This document shows positions 47,322 to 57,987 of a DNA stretch of 64,000 nucleotides, in pieces. Every line of letters begins with the position of its first letter. The first letter of the stretch is position 1. The stretch is from Tieghemiomyces parasiticus (taxonomy: Eukaryota > Kickxellomycota > Dimargaritomycetes > Dimargaritales > Dimargaritaceae): the NCBI GenBank assembly GCA_027575765.1, contig JANBPT010000140.1:1-64000 (forward strand), in the 5' to 3' direction. The notes beneath the pieces were generated by a model. The model was not told the DNA's origin and did no database searches. It worked only from the letters and a program-made list of their open reading frames with translations. The position numbers and the translations under genes are program-made.

Positions 47322-49135
47322 ATGGCCTAGTTGAATAAAGTTCGGAGTAGTGGGCGTTGCGTATGATACGAGTCGTCGAGCCGGCGACCGCGGCTTAGAA
47401 GGTCAACAGGGTCGAGCGAGGTGCCAACCTGACAACCGATTTGCAGGACTATAGAAATAAGCTCTCCTACGTTGGCAATAAGACCTTTCGCGGACTCACG
47501 TAATATCTCGTCCCTCCAGCGTGTTGCAACTGACTGACCTCGTGGAAGCTAATGTCAGTCGCCCGGGTCTCGCGCTCTCGTAAAATGACAGGTGTTCAAC
47601 CTAATGGTATGAACGCGTGCTCTATCCGCCTAAACAAGCCTGCCGACTATATTATGCCAATTATAGTCATCGCGCCCAACATCGCAGCAATGAATTGGGG
47701 CCATGTAAACTCTTTGGTCGGAATGTAACGGAAATATAGTATGCATGAACTAGTCCTGGTGCATATTACTGTGTAACTTAATACTATTCCCGCCATATTA
47801 TGCACTACGCTCGACGATATTGTTCACGGAGGGGTCCAGGTATTGGGTTCTAGGTGCAACGTGAACTCCTGCCGTGGAAAAGGGGGGGGAAGAGCTACGG
47901 CAGCAGGCGGACCGCAAGATACAACCCACTATTCCAATGTCAGAATTGAATACCAAGATGTCACCGGGCTAGAGGGTCAGCGCCACCGAACAGGGATGTC
48001 GGAGTTTTGTCCTTATCTCTCTGGGCATGTTGTTCAAATGCAATGGTATTAGGGCCAGTTAGAGGATACCATTTTGAAACCCAGGGTGTAGAGAAGGGAG
48101 GGAGTGAGCCCTAGAGAGTCAACACTCGGGTAAATTCCAATGGCGAGCCTGACCCCCCCCCCTGACGGGAATTCAACACTTCGAATGCCCTCAAGGATCG
48201 ACTATACAACATCGTTCGGCTACCCAGGCTGTCCACAATTTCTTGGCTCCACCGGGTCTTTCTAAGTGGCGGCCCCGCGGAGCCCCCTGGTCGGCCCGAG
48301 GCGTTTTCACTCACAATTGGTCGCCTTTAGAACTTTAAAGCCCGGTAGAATCAAGTCGGTGTCTAGGCCATTAAACACCGGGCCCCTTTCAAGGCTAAGA
48401 CATCCAGTTTCTGATCCCGCCGCCTTTTGTTCGGAAATATTTCCCTAGAGCCCCTGAACCAAAACAGAGGACTATAATAGCCCTCGCACACCATGGTTGA
48501 TGTTAGAACCCCCATATGACGTCCACCATCGATTTTGTCGCCCTGGAATACGGCCAGGGGCCGCCGCCATAGGGATGACGCTACGATTCCCTGTGGCTTA
48601 TTGCGATATAGAGCACAGGCGATACCAAGGTGACAGGGATGAGAATCGTGCCGTTAGCCTATTGAGGGCCCCTTTCTCCGCCTTTCCAGGGTCCAGAATG
48701 TAGGTGGGCGCGCAGATGAGGCCACGGCGAATGATCAGGTGGAGGGCGAATGAGTCGGCAGCCAGGCCGCATAAAGAGAGATGGCGGATGACCGTTATAA
48801 AAGGTTCAACCGGCACCGATCGATGTAGTGCACGCAATTTCCGCACTCTATTCTCTCTCCCCTCCTTCATCCACATTTACGTCCTACCGCACTACCCGTG
48901 TATTCCCCCTACCACCACATCTGGTCTTCCGCTGGATACCTGGCTATCGCGGACGGTGCCAACTCTCCTTCATCAGCCTTTTCCACGCTAGCTGGTTATT
49001 AATCTCAGGCGTCTGACTGCACCGATCTTATTCTTGCTTACCACCAAGCTTGCCACATCTCTCGCCTTTACCTGGTGAAGGGAATTCGATCTGTCACTTC
49101 GTACCTAGATATCCCGTTTACGATAATTTCGGCTC
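47322..49135. promoter_or_regulatory. Spacer and chitinase promoter
   Basis: 1.8 kb. The first half is AT-rich without genes and includes G8 (47882-47889) and C10 (48153-48162), plus a 7-bp inverted repeat (GACTATA/TATAGTC) near 47645-47668. The last 330 bp hold the chitinase TATA-like element and a C/T-rich leader. Confidence 0.5.
48796..48803 (+). promoter_or_regulatory. Putative TATA box of the chitinase gene
   Basis: TATAAAAG, 333 bp upstream of the chitinase ATG, followed by a long pyrimidine-rich leader (CTCTCTCCCCTCCTTC and similar). Good match to the consensus at a sensible place, but distance is longer than usual. Confidence 0.4.
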
Positions 49136-51196
49136 ATGCTTTTCGGTAAACCCCTTACCGCCTTCACCGCAGGCCTGGCCTTGGCGACCGTCAACCTGGT
49201 CCCCGTGGCCACGGCCTTCGACCTCAAGTGCAACAACAACCTTGTACATTATTGGGGCCAGAACTCATACGGCGCCTCCCACCCGAACGACGCAGCTAAC
49301 TGGGAGAAACCCCTCGCCGACTACTGCAAGGATGACACCAGCAACGCCTTCGTCCTGTCCTTCTTGCACATTTTCAACGCTGGCAAGGACCAGTTACCCG
49401 GAACGAATTTCGCCAACCACTGCAACACCACGTTCCCTGGCACTGAGCTTCACCAGTGCCCGGATATCGCCAAGGACATAACCTACTGCCAAGGTCGAGG
49501 GAAGAAGGTTCTGCTCTCCCTGGGCGGGGCGGCGGGCTCCTACGGCTTCCAAAATGACCAGGACGCCGCTAAATTTTCCCAAACCATTTGGAACCTGTTT
49601 CTCGGCGGTACATCGAATACCCGTCCCTTCGGCGACGTCCGCCTTGATGGAGTGGACCTAGATATCGAAGGTGGAGGCACCGTCGGTTACAGCACGTTTG
49701 TCACTGAGCTGCGCAAACTGTACAAGTCCGACACGGAAAAGCAGTATTTAGTTGCCGCCGCCCCGCAGTGCCCTTACCCGGACGCGTATATGGGGCCCGT
49801 CATGAACACCGCTCACCTGGACATGGTTTTCGTCCAGTTCTATAACAACTTTTGCGGCGTCAACAACTACCCGCAGTTCTTCAACTTTAATGAGTGGCAG
49901 ACCTGGGCCGACTCTATCTCGGTGAACAAAGACGTCAAGGTATTCCTAGGGGTTCCCGGCTCGTCCACCGCCGCAGGCAACGGTTATATCGACTCCGCCC
50001 GACTTGCCACTATCATCCAGGAGACGCGTGCTAAGTACAGTGCCTTCGGCGGTGCCATGGTGTGGGACGCCAGCCAGGGATACAATAATGTGGGGGAAGG
50101 CCTGGCCACTAGCTACTCCGCTAAACTCAAGGCCGTCCTGAATCAGGGGCAGAAGTGCGGCGGCCAGGATTCTACCCCGACGTCGTCCAAGCACGAGCCG
50201 GAACCCACCTCATCACCCTCGACCTCAATCGATAAGACCACCTCACCCTCCTCGACCGCGACCACCGAGAACCCCGGGGAGAGCTCTTCTGATATGTCAT
50301 CTTCCGTATCCTCAACGTCTACCTCGGCCTCACCGTCCACGCCCCCGGGTAACGATAGTTGCGTCGTTGCGGATTCTCCGTGCGGTACCGAAGGTGCCTT
50401 CCACTGTAACGGCTACGACTTCGCTCAGTGCGTGCACGGAAAGTGGCTTGTCCGGCCGTGTAGCGATGATGAAAGCTTGGCCTGCTTCAGCACCAGCAGC
50501 GGTGGGGTATACTGCGATACGCCGCAGGACCGGCCCATTACGTCCTGTCCCGCCTCGGCCCTGGTCGCCCTGGTGCAATGTGACTCTGGCGCGCTCACCA
50601 CTTCCCAGGCTGCCAACGATGCCCTCGCCGTGGGTGGTTTGAATGACTCCCTGATCCCCGTGAATGCCCTTTTGTCGTCCGTCACCGATCGTCCGCAGCG
50701 CGTTAACAATCTCAACACCCACGGGGCCGTCCATGCCATCGATGCGACCTTTGAGCTGACCCATGTCGATAAAGCCACCCAGAAGTACCATTTGCAAGTT
50801 ACCCTCCACGCAGCCTCCCCGGTTCCGCTCTCTGCCACGGGTTGGGCCTTTGGTTTCAACCTGACCCCGGGCCAGTCCCTCGAGCGGGCCACCGTGGACA
50901 CATCGACGGCACCAATGACCGCCTCGCTCAACCTGAACGTCGCCGACCAGTCTATACTTGGTGCTGCTGCGGCTGGGGCTAGCGAGCTAACCGTCCTAGC
51001 GAGCGCTTACCCACAACTCGGCGACAGCCACATACTCCTGTCTCCCACCCTGGCTATGAACGCGGCGTCGCTGCATTCCGAATCAGATAAGGCGCCTTCG
51101 TTTATGGCTCTACGATTTATCGTGGAGGGCAGCTATAAGGCCAACGCGTCGCCGCTGTTGCCGGATCCGGCCTCCTTGACCTTCGTCACCGTATAA
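49136..51196 (+). CDS. Secreted GH18 chitinase with CBM19 and an extra C-terminal domain
   Basis: Endochitinase of the class III, yeast Cts1-like group, cleaving beta-1,4-GlcNAc in the cell wall. 686 aa, one exon. Signal peptide at residues 1-27 (cleavage near VATA/FDL). The GH18 barrel spans about 29-340: LVHYWGQNSYG, the substrate strand KKVLLSLGGAAGSYGF and the catalytic DGVDLDIE (171-178, Glu178 the acid), then VQFYNNFCG and GAMVWDAS. A Ser/Thr/Pro linker (about 345-405), likely O-glycosylated, leads to a CBM19-type chitin-binding module (about 408-461: PCGTEGAFHCNGYDFAQCVHGKWLVRPC). The last 160 residues (about 525-686) form a separate, beta-rich-looking domain with W570 and VPLSATGWAFGFNLTPG, recalling CBM2-type sandwiches, which Cts1 lacks. 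No GPI signal. Likely acts in cell separation or nutrition. Confidence 0.93.
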   Translation: MLFGKPLTAFTAGLALATVNLVPVATAFDLKCNNNLVHYWGQNSYGASHPNDAANWEKPLADYCKDDTSNAFVLSFLHIFNAGKDQLPGTNFANHCNTTFPGTELHQCPDIAKDITYCQGRGKKVLLSLGGAAGSYGFQNDQDAAKFSQTIWNLFLGGTSNTRPFGDVRLDGVDLDIEGGGTVGYSTFVTELRKLYKSDTEKQYLVAAAPQCPYPDAYMGPVMNTAHLDMVFVQFYNNFCGVNNYPQFFNFNEWQTWADSISVNKDVKVFLGVPGSSTAAGNGYIDSARLATIIQETRAKYSAFGGAMVWDASQGYNNVGEGLATSYSAKLKAVLNQGQKCGGQDSTPTSSKHEPEPTSSPSTSIDKTTSPSSTATTENPGESSSDMSSSVSSTSTSASPSTPPGNDSCVVADSPCGTEGAFHCNGYDFAQCVHGKWLVRPCSDDESLACFSTSSGGVYCDTPQDRPITSCPASALVALVQCDSGALTTSQAANDALAVGGLNDSLIPVNALLSSVTDRPQRVNNLNTHGAVHAIDATFELTHVDKATQKYHLQVTLHAASPVPLSATGWAFGFNLTPGQSLERATVDTSTAPMTASLNLNVADQSILGAAAAGASELTVLASAYPQLGDSHILLSPTLAMNAASLHSESDKAPSFMALRFIVEGSYKANASPLLPDPASLTFVTV

Positions 51197-51690
51197 TGTA
51201 TGGGGGATTCGAGAGGGGGTTGAACGTTTGTTCCTAATCTACAGACTCCAAGTGGCGTGCCAAATCGACTGATGGAAGCGCCATCCCACTTGTTTTATTA
51301 ACGATATACTGATAAATTACGGATCTAGAAATTAACCTTCACCGTCGGTGAATATCATTGTTGGCCTTTAAAGGGGTAAGGTTGGTACTATTGACCTGGT
51401 ACGTCAGTTCTGGGGCCTATACTCCTGCGATCGGGGGCCCCAGATCGCCAGCCCCTCTGGTGGGCGGTTGGCTCTGGCCTGTATGGTGTTTCAGGGGATG
51501 GTATATTAAATGCCTAGGACACAGCATATACCGTACCCTCCCCCCTCCGACCTCCACACAGTGCTTTGTTTACTCCAATATGGTGCTTCACCAGAGCGAG
51601 TGTGGGTTAAAGAGTGGCGGATTGGTTACCACCCAGGACCGTTTGTTTACCCCGTCCAAGCCGACTTTGCTCTAATTCATTCCCGTTTAT
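51197..51690. other. Chitinase-ELG1 spacer
   Basis: About 490 bp with the chitinase 3' flank and the ELG1 promoter. No gene seen. Confidence 0.5.
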
Positions 51691-54600
51691 ATGCCCAAAC
51701 TCCTATCGACTAGCACCTCAGTTGGCACCAATCAAGTATTATTACCTCGCATTCTCTTGTCTATTAACCTGTTGCAGATCGGCTTCGTCGGGGTTCTAGC
51801 CGGCGGTCTGACCAAACCACATTCCCTTGGGCGTTGCCCATCCGTCCGACGCAAGACTCACCCCCCCAGACCCATGGCCAACACCTACCCGGTCTACCGG
51901 TCACCTACCAAGGCACCGTATCCCACTCCGGACCTCTGTCCACATAGCCATGTCCCACCACCGGGGGCTACCACCCCGACCGAATCACCCACTGTCGAAG
52001 CATCGACTTCCAGTTGGCCGATGAAGCGTATACCGACCCACTCCCCCAAGCCCTTTCCGTCACCCGAGGCCGTCCGCCGCTACTTGCGTCACCGCCGCGC
52101 TCGCCGCGAGCGAATCGACACGTTTGAAGAGCAGCTGGCAAGTCATCACTTTGTGCTGCCCGCAACCACACCCCGGACCTCGTTAACTACGGAATCCTCC
52201 CCAATTGCCGCTGAGCTGCGGCACTGTCAGTGGCTTCTGGACCCGCCATTGCCAGGCAATGCACTCGAAAAAGCGGCTACCACCCAAACCCAGACAAATT
52301 TGTCATGGACAGACAAGTACCGACCTCAGGCGGCGGAGCAAGTGTGCGGAAACCAAAATGAAGTTGACTACCTCGTCGACTGGCTCACCCGTTGGAAGCT
52401 GCCCGGACGTGAATGGCCGCCGGGGGGTTCATCCGTTATGGAACCTGCCGACGGCCCTCGGATCGTCACGAGCCCAGAACCCAATCCGGCCGTAGCGCGC
52501 CGACGCGGCATCCGGCCGCGTGCCCGCGCCCTCCTGGACAGCAGCGAATCAGAAGGACAGCCGAGCCAGCCCGTGTCGGACACCGACGGGGACTGCACGG
52601 TCGCTAGGCGGAAAAAGAGCGCTGAATTTACCTCCCACCCCGTGCCGTGTGTCGCCTCGAAAGCTCGCACGAGTATAAAACCTGGCGGTCGACGTAGAGG
52701 AGGCAGTGCCACCCGACTGGCGACCCTTGCCGACTTGGATCCAGATGGTATCTACCACTATGGATTTAATGACCCTATTTTCGACGAATTCGAGGACGAC
52801 CGTCCTTCGCATCCATCAAGGAGCGACGACGACGATTTTGTCCAGCGTCCATGGCAGCAGTATAAGCGGACCGGCGCTCCCCACCGGGGCGATAAGGCGA
52901 CTAAACGGCGCCGGGGTGAGGGCGATACCACTGTTGCGACCGCCACAGCGACATCAGGAGCGCCGACGCGGAAGGTCCGCGGGGCCTCAGATTGGGATAT
53001 CGACCCCCGTCAACTCGCTAGTAAAGCCGACCCGACTGCAACCCGTCTGAGGGACACGGTCAATCCATCGAACAGTCGCTCCACTACCCCGGATCCGCTG
53101 ACCCTTCCAAATCTGATCCTCTTGGTGGGCCCCACGGGATGCGGCAAGACCGCAGCCGTATTTGCTACCGCTCGGCAGTGCGGCTACCGTATCCTCGAAA
53201 TCAACGCCGGCATGCGACGTAACGGCAAGATTCTTACCCAGCTCCTGGGTGAGGCTACTCAGAGTCACGTGGTGCGAGGAGTGGCCAGTTCAGCGCTAGC
53301 CCAAGGCCTGGCCAAGCTGCAAAGTGTGGCGCCTCGACCAACTGAGCCCGGCCCCAGCGGTCAAGGTCGACCGACCGCTACGAAACTGGCCAACCAGAGC
53401 ACGGTCAACTCCTTTTTCAAGCGGCCAGCGGCGAGCAAACCTGCCACCCTGACGCTGCCTCGCCCTCTCCCTTCGTTGTCGCCGGCCAAACCCAAGAACG
53501 ACCTGGCCAGCTTCTGGGCCAAACCGAAAGCGGCCGTGCCACTACCGGTGAGTTCTGCCTCCGCCGAATCGGAGCCACAGTCGACGCTACCGACGCCATC
53601 TTCCTCCCCCGAAGTAGCCATTGTGCTCTCAGATGACGATGAGGAGGCCGGACCTCCCCCGGCGATCACCACGGCCAGCCTTGATTCAGCCGGTGCAATG
53701 TCACTGAGCGTATCCCGCGGGGACTACGGCGCCCTGCCGGCGGAGGAAGGGAAGGAAATAAGGGATGGGAAAGACTACACGCCCGCCGCTAAATACGACA
53801 AACCTAGCGAGCCCGAGCAACTGCTCATTTTGATTGAGGAAGTGGACGTTGTCTTCGACGATGACCGAGGTTTCATCGCGGCCATCCACGCTCTAGCACG
53901 CAAAACCAAACGGCCGATCATCCTTACAAGTAATCGCCCGCTCAGCGCCCCGGCCCTAGCCGAACTCGGAATTGACCACGTTCTGCAGTTGAGCCACCCG
54001 CCTCCGCGCGCCCTCGTACCCTACGCTGCCCTCTTAGCTCACCGGGAAGGTGTGTACTTACCCGCGCCTGTTATTCTGGCCGTTTGCCAAACGCTGCGCT
54101 ACGACGTGCGTCAGGTTTTAAACCAGCTCGAGGTGTACGTTCGTGGCCTGGTAGGTTCGAGACCTAGTGACCGACCGACGGAGGCAAACTTTCCCTCTTC
54201 AATAGATATTGGTGCGACGGGCCGCGGCATCGTGGATGAGTGCGAGACTCTCGTGGCCTATCTGACCTCGCCCTCTGCGGACTCGGTCCCCTGTCCTGAG
54301 GAACTGACCGTTGACAACCAGGTATTTGCCGCCATTGTCGGTCGGTCCGCAGGTGCCCTCCGTTTCCCGGTACCTGAATTACCCGCTCGGTCGACCGCCG
54401 CCGGGTCGCCTGCGCTTGCTAGTCAAGAACCGATTTTCCAGGTAGCCCAGCCGGCCCTGCCCGATCTCGACGCAGTACTGCAGGCAGCTTATGATGTCAC
54501 CCTATCTGCCGGTCAACCTCCCGCCCAGCACCGGTTCGACCTCGCTGATCTGGCGAATACTTTTGGTATACAAAGCTTGTGCAAAGCCTACGCTCAGAAC

Positions 54601-55590
54601 CACTGGCTCTGCGTTGCGCCCGCCGTCACCGCATCGATTGAACTGGATTTGTCTCGCAGCTCCGCATCCCCTACCTCACCCGTTGTGGCCGCCTCACTAT
54701 TACCGTCGCCGTTTACGCAGCTAATCTCCAGAGGTGGCCACGACGTCCTCGCTGAGCTGGAAGCCTACGGGTCGGTGTTTGAGACCCGCTCCGTAGTGGA
54801 TGCGATCTTTCCAAGCTATGACCGCTGCCGTCTGCGCGACCAGGGTGTTGACAACCAATACGGCACTGACTCTCCTCCGGAGGAGACGGATAGCCTCGAC
54901 GGCGGTCCAAACTTGACCTTGGAGGATGAATTCACCAGGACGGTGGCCTGTTACACATCCTATTTTACGCCGCGATGTGAACAGGTAATAGAGACCCTTG
55001 CTCGTGTTGGGCTACGCAAGGCGAACCCCACCCACCAGATGGTTTGGGATCTGACGCGGCTCGGGAACGACCTACTGCTTGGGAGCCACGCCCCATCCGC
55101 CACCACGCTCAACTTCCTTAACCACGACGGCACTTACTTAGCGACCCCGAGTTCGTCAATGAAGACCTCATGTGTACCGTCTTCGAATACGACAGTCCCG
55201 CGGACCCCGGGCTTCCCGCCCCTGGACCCGCCCTTGTACCACGCCTGGCCGATCCGTCTTGTGCTCTTCTTCCCTCTGGTCCTCTCGACCTTTAACACTA
55301 CCCGGACGGCCCTGGCTTGCGACTACGCGACCACCCTGCGTGCCGTGATCGCCAGCCACCGCGCGCACCAGGACGAGGCCCGGCGGCTGGGGGACGCTCG
55401 GTCCCTACGTCGGGCCGGCCGGGCCTTCGGTCGGGAATTACTACAAACGGCTGAACCGTTTCTCACCGACGATCCGGCCAGTTATCATAATAATCCCGAC
55501 GACCCGGCCCTGGCTAACCGCTATCTGATCCTTCAAACCCTCGCGGCCCCTCTGTCGAATCCCGAGCTAGCAGACAAGGAACATTTGTAG
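51691..55590 (+). CDS. ELG1: ELG1/ATAD5-like PCNA unloader (alternative RFC large subunit)
   Basis: Large subunit of the Elg1-RFC-like complex, which removes (SUMO-)PCNA from DNA after replication. 1299 aa from ATG 51691; ATG 51874 (MANTYPVYRS, 1238 aa) is an equally good start, since upstream residues look like leader. A disordered N-terminal region leads to NLSWTDKYRPQAAEQVCGN, the RFC-box entrance. The AAA+ core has Walker A GPTGCGKT (480-487) and Walker B LILIEEVDVVFDDD (from 714), whose Glu-Glu replaces the usual Asp-Glu, as in ATAD5/Elg1. The sensor 1 segment is PIILTSNRPL. Between the Walker motifs is a 200-residue insertion with a PIP-box-like QSTVNSFF (569-576). The C-terminal half continues with the RFC collar (about 880-1299). 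The absence of BRCT and RFC1-like features argues against RFC1. Confidence 0.88.
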   Translation: MPKLLSTSTSVGTNQVLLPRILLSINLLQIGFVGVLAGGLTKPHSLGRCPSVRRKTHPPRPMANTYPVYRSPTKAPYPTPDLCPHSHVPPPGATTPTESPTVEASTSSWPMKRIPTHSPKPFPSPEAVRRYLRHRRARRERIDTFEEQLASHHFVLPATTPRTSLTTESSPIAAELRHCQWLLDPPLPGNALEKAATTQTQTNLSWTDKYRPQAAEQVCGNQNEVDYLVDWLTRWKLPGREWPPGGSSVMEPADGPRIVTSPEPNPAVARRRGIRPRARALLDSSESEGQPSQPVSDTDGDCTVARRKKSAEFTSHPVPCVASKARTSIKPGGRRRGGSATRLATLADLDPDGIYHYGFNDPIFDEFEDDRPSHPSRSDDDDFVQRPWQQYKRTGAPHRGDKATKRRRGEGDTTVATATATSGAPTRKVRGASDWDIDPRQLASKADPTATRLRDTVNPSNSRSTTPDPLTLPNLILLVGPTGCGKTAAVFATARQCGYRILEINAGMRRNGKILTQLLGEATQSHVVRGVASSALAQGLAKLQSVAPRPTEPGPSGQGRPTATKLANQSTVNSFFKRPAASKPATLTLPRPLPSLSPAKPKNDLASFWAKPKAAVPLPVSSASAESEPQSTLPTPSSSPEVAIVLSDDDEEAGPPPAITTASLDSAGAMSLSVSRGDYGALPAEEGKEIRDGKDYTPAAKYDKPSEPEQLLILIEEVDVVFDDDRGFIAAIHALARKTKRPIILTSNRPLSAPALAELGIDHVLQLSHPPPRALVPYAALLAHREGVYLPAPVILAVCQTLRYDVRQVLNQLEVYVRGLVGSRPSDRPTEANFPSSIDIGATGRGIVDECETLVAYLTSPSADSVPCPEELTVDNQVFAAIVGRSAGALRFPVPELPARSTAAGSPALASQEPIFQVAQPALPDLDAVLQAAYDVTLSAGQPPAQHRFDLADLANTFGIQSLCKAYAQNHWLCVAPAVTASIELDLSRSSASPTSPVVAASLLPSPFTQLISRGGHDVLAELEAYGSVFETRSVVDAIFPSYDRCRLRDQGVDNQYGTDSPPEETDSLDGGPNLTLEDEFTRTVACYTSYFTPRCEQVIETLARVGLRKANPTHQMVWDLTRLGNDLLLGSHAPSATTLNFLNHDGTYLATPSSSMKTSCVPSSNTTVPRTPGFPPLDPPLYHAWPIRLVLFFPLVLSTFNTTRTALACDYATTLRAVIASHRAHQDEARRLGDARSLRRAGRAFGRELLQTAEPFLTDDPASYHNNPDDPALANRYLILQTLAAPLSNPELADKEHL

Positions 55591-55909
55591 AGCACCCGAC
55601 TGATGCTTCCTGGACTACTTCTGTTAAGCTGGCTACGGGCATTGGAATTATGCACGGTTGCCATTGCGTAATTAAAGCTACATATTATTGTGTTTTTAAA
55701 TACTCGCTACCAGCGGCCTGACGGACGTGTTGAAAAAATCGCGACTATCGCCTTACCTATCTTCAACCGTACATTCAATATGACCAGGTGACCTGGGTCA
55801 CCAAATTTACAACAGCATGCTAGAGTCGTGATAGAGCGACACCTCATCCTCCCATATGGCCGTGAAGGAATATACCCGACTTTTGTTCAGTGGCGCTGTT
55901 GGGGCCAAA
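55591..55909. other. Convergent spacer ELG1/PAQR
   Basis: About 320 bp between two stop codons. Contains a short inverted repeat, GGTGACC-TG-GGTCACC at 55787-55802, which could form a small hairpin near the transcript ends. No gene. Confidence 0.55.
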
Positions 55910-57075
55910 CTACCCTTCACACATCCCACCGCTGGTATGGTGCGAATGGAACGTCTGGATCACCCCAATGAAATGGGACACAGCAGCCGCCACAACGAAC
56001 AGATGAAAAATTTGGTGAGAATGGAACCAATAATCGAACCGACCAGGGAACCACCGCTCAGGAACGCGGGCGGCGTAGATGAGGGCACCTGTAATATAAA
56101 GACCACCCATCGCTAGGAACCATACCATAGCGAAGCCGGACCACGCCCGCTCGACGCCGACGAGCCACAGGGCGTGTACAAAAGGCACGATGCCCGAGAG
56201 ACCCATGGCGATAAAGAGCATGGTCCGCGTCCAGCGGTAGGCGGCGGACTGCATGTGATCCTTGACACAGGCGTACGCGACCACCGCACCGATCACGTTG
56301 ATGCTGGTAAGGTGCAGAAGCAGGTAGCGCGGGTAGCAGTAGAAGGAATAATAGATAGGCGGGTAGAAGGAGCCTACAGTCAACAATACGATGCCGAGGT
56401 AGTCACACTTGTTCCACTGAATGGAAACCTGGAGTTGGTTCGCGATGTGAGCCGGTGCGGTTAGCATAGCGTTATATGAAAAGCATGGTAAAGAAACAGG
56501 AGGAAAGCGTGGCATTAATGAAGGCGCAGCCCGTTTGAGCCGCCCAAGCTACTTATTCTACTGTACATCGCCAGTCGCTCCGTTGTGTAGGGGAGCCATC
56601 CGCCCTGTCCCATCCTTCCAAATTTGACGCCTTAGCTTACCTCGTGCGAGTGGCAGCTGACGAGGTGAAATGTGGCTGACATACCAAGACAGCCCACGGC
56701 GCCGGCGATGAAGGCGAACATGACCAATGCGTCCTGCCAGAGAATGGTCGACCGGTGGTGCTCCATGTACCCGGCGGCCAGAACCCCAAAAGCCACGAAG
56801 AGCAGTGCCCCAAGAAGATGTGAGTACACGTTACCTGTCTCGTTATGTAAGTAGAAGAGCGAGTGGAAGCAACGGGCATACGATTCGAGGGGCGGGCGGT
56901 AGCCTTCGAGGATATACATGTTGTCCTGCAGCCAAGCCGGAAGCTGGTCGTAGCGAAGTAGGACGGTCGACGTGGGCAGCTCGTTCGTCCGCTTCGCAGG
57001 CGGGGGTACATTCGCCGAAGCATTTTCGCCCGATTCGGCTCCTGGTTGAGCACGGCGCTCACGGAGGCGTGTCAT
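55910..57075 (-). CDS. PAQR/Izh-type seven-TM receptor (haemolysin III family)
   Basis: Integral membrane protein of the adiponectin-receptor family; fungal Izh proteins affect zinc, sterol and ceramide homeostasis. Two exons, complement(join(55910..56428,56641..57075)), 317 aa, phase-0 intron of 212 bases (GTAAGC...CCAG). Start Met 57075 (MTRLRERR); the frame reaches further up only from a TTG. Family signatures: YDQLPAWLQDNMYILEGYRP before TM1, SLFYLHNETGNVYSHLLGA, the metal-site SATFHLVSCHSHE, CDYLGIVLLTVGSFYPPIYY, and HSHQIFHLFVVAAAVSHF with the HxxxH ligands. The Ser, His and Asp of the Zn2+ site are all present, which predicts an intact ceramidase-like core. It is convergent with ELG1. 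Confidence 0.93.
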
Positions 57076-57987
57076 GGACTCCTTATTGCAAAAACACGAG
57101 GATTGGGGGGGAGGGTAGTAGGTGTCCACGGAACAGGCCGAATCCTTACCACTGATGATTGGGGTGGACAAAGGTTGCCCACGACGTCGAGTCTACGGGG
57201 CGGGCGTCGCCTTCTTCTGGCAAGGGCCCCAACGAGAATTGTCGGGTCGGGATGCACGCGGAGGCGGGCACGTTAGCAATGGTGACCAGCGATAACCCGG
57301 ACAGTATGAAGGTTCCGGTGGAAGAGAGGGGAGAGTATATTGGGAGAATATGACTGCGAGAGAGGGACGGAAGACTGCGAATGAGACCAGTTGTGAAGCT
57401 CGGAAGGAGATTTCTGGTGAGGAGGGTGCCTCTCCCTTAGCCACGCCAAACCTTTCTTCTCTGGTACCTGCAGCGTAGGAGCCGTCTACCTTACCGATCC
57501 TCAGCCTCGTACTTTGGAAGAAAGGGAGCGGGTGGGGGAGGGGCATGGCAGCTTCCCACATGTGATAGGTTCGGCCTAGTTTTCTTCCCTATGGAGTCAC
57601 TGCACCGGGGATACCTTCAACCGCCTTAGGTTCACTGGCCTCCTTTGGCTTGGCCTTGACCAAGAGGGGCATCCCAGCGTATGCTTACCGCCCACCATTA
57701 TGGCTAATTAATCGGCCGACTCCCATTAAATGCTAGCAAGGTCACATTTACTGCCATGAGCCACTCGTATGTGGTAGATTACCATCATGTCCAACGTGAT
57801 GACCTATTGTATCAGCAGCGAGTTAAAACGCCGATACCTATACGTATCCTCTTACCTTACTCCCAGACCGCAGATACGTTCATCACCGAGTCTCTTGGTC
57901 TGACTTGACAACGATACTACCTACTAGCCGTTAGGAGATTGGCGAATCACATCATTTATTCGAAGTTCTCATGCAGAGTGTGTCGAG
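57076..57987. other. Spacer between two minus-strand membrane-protein genes
   Basis: About 910 bp holding the PAQR promoter and leader and the 3' end of the 7TM gene. CT-rich on the minus strand just upstream of the PAQR ATG. No gene seen. Confidence 0.5.
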
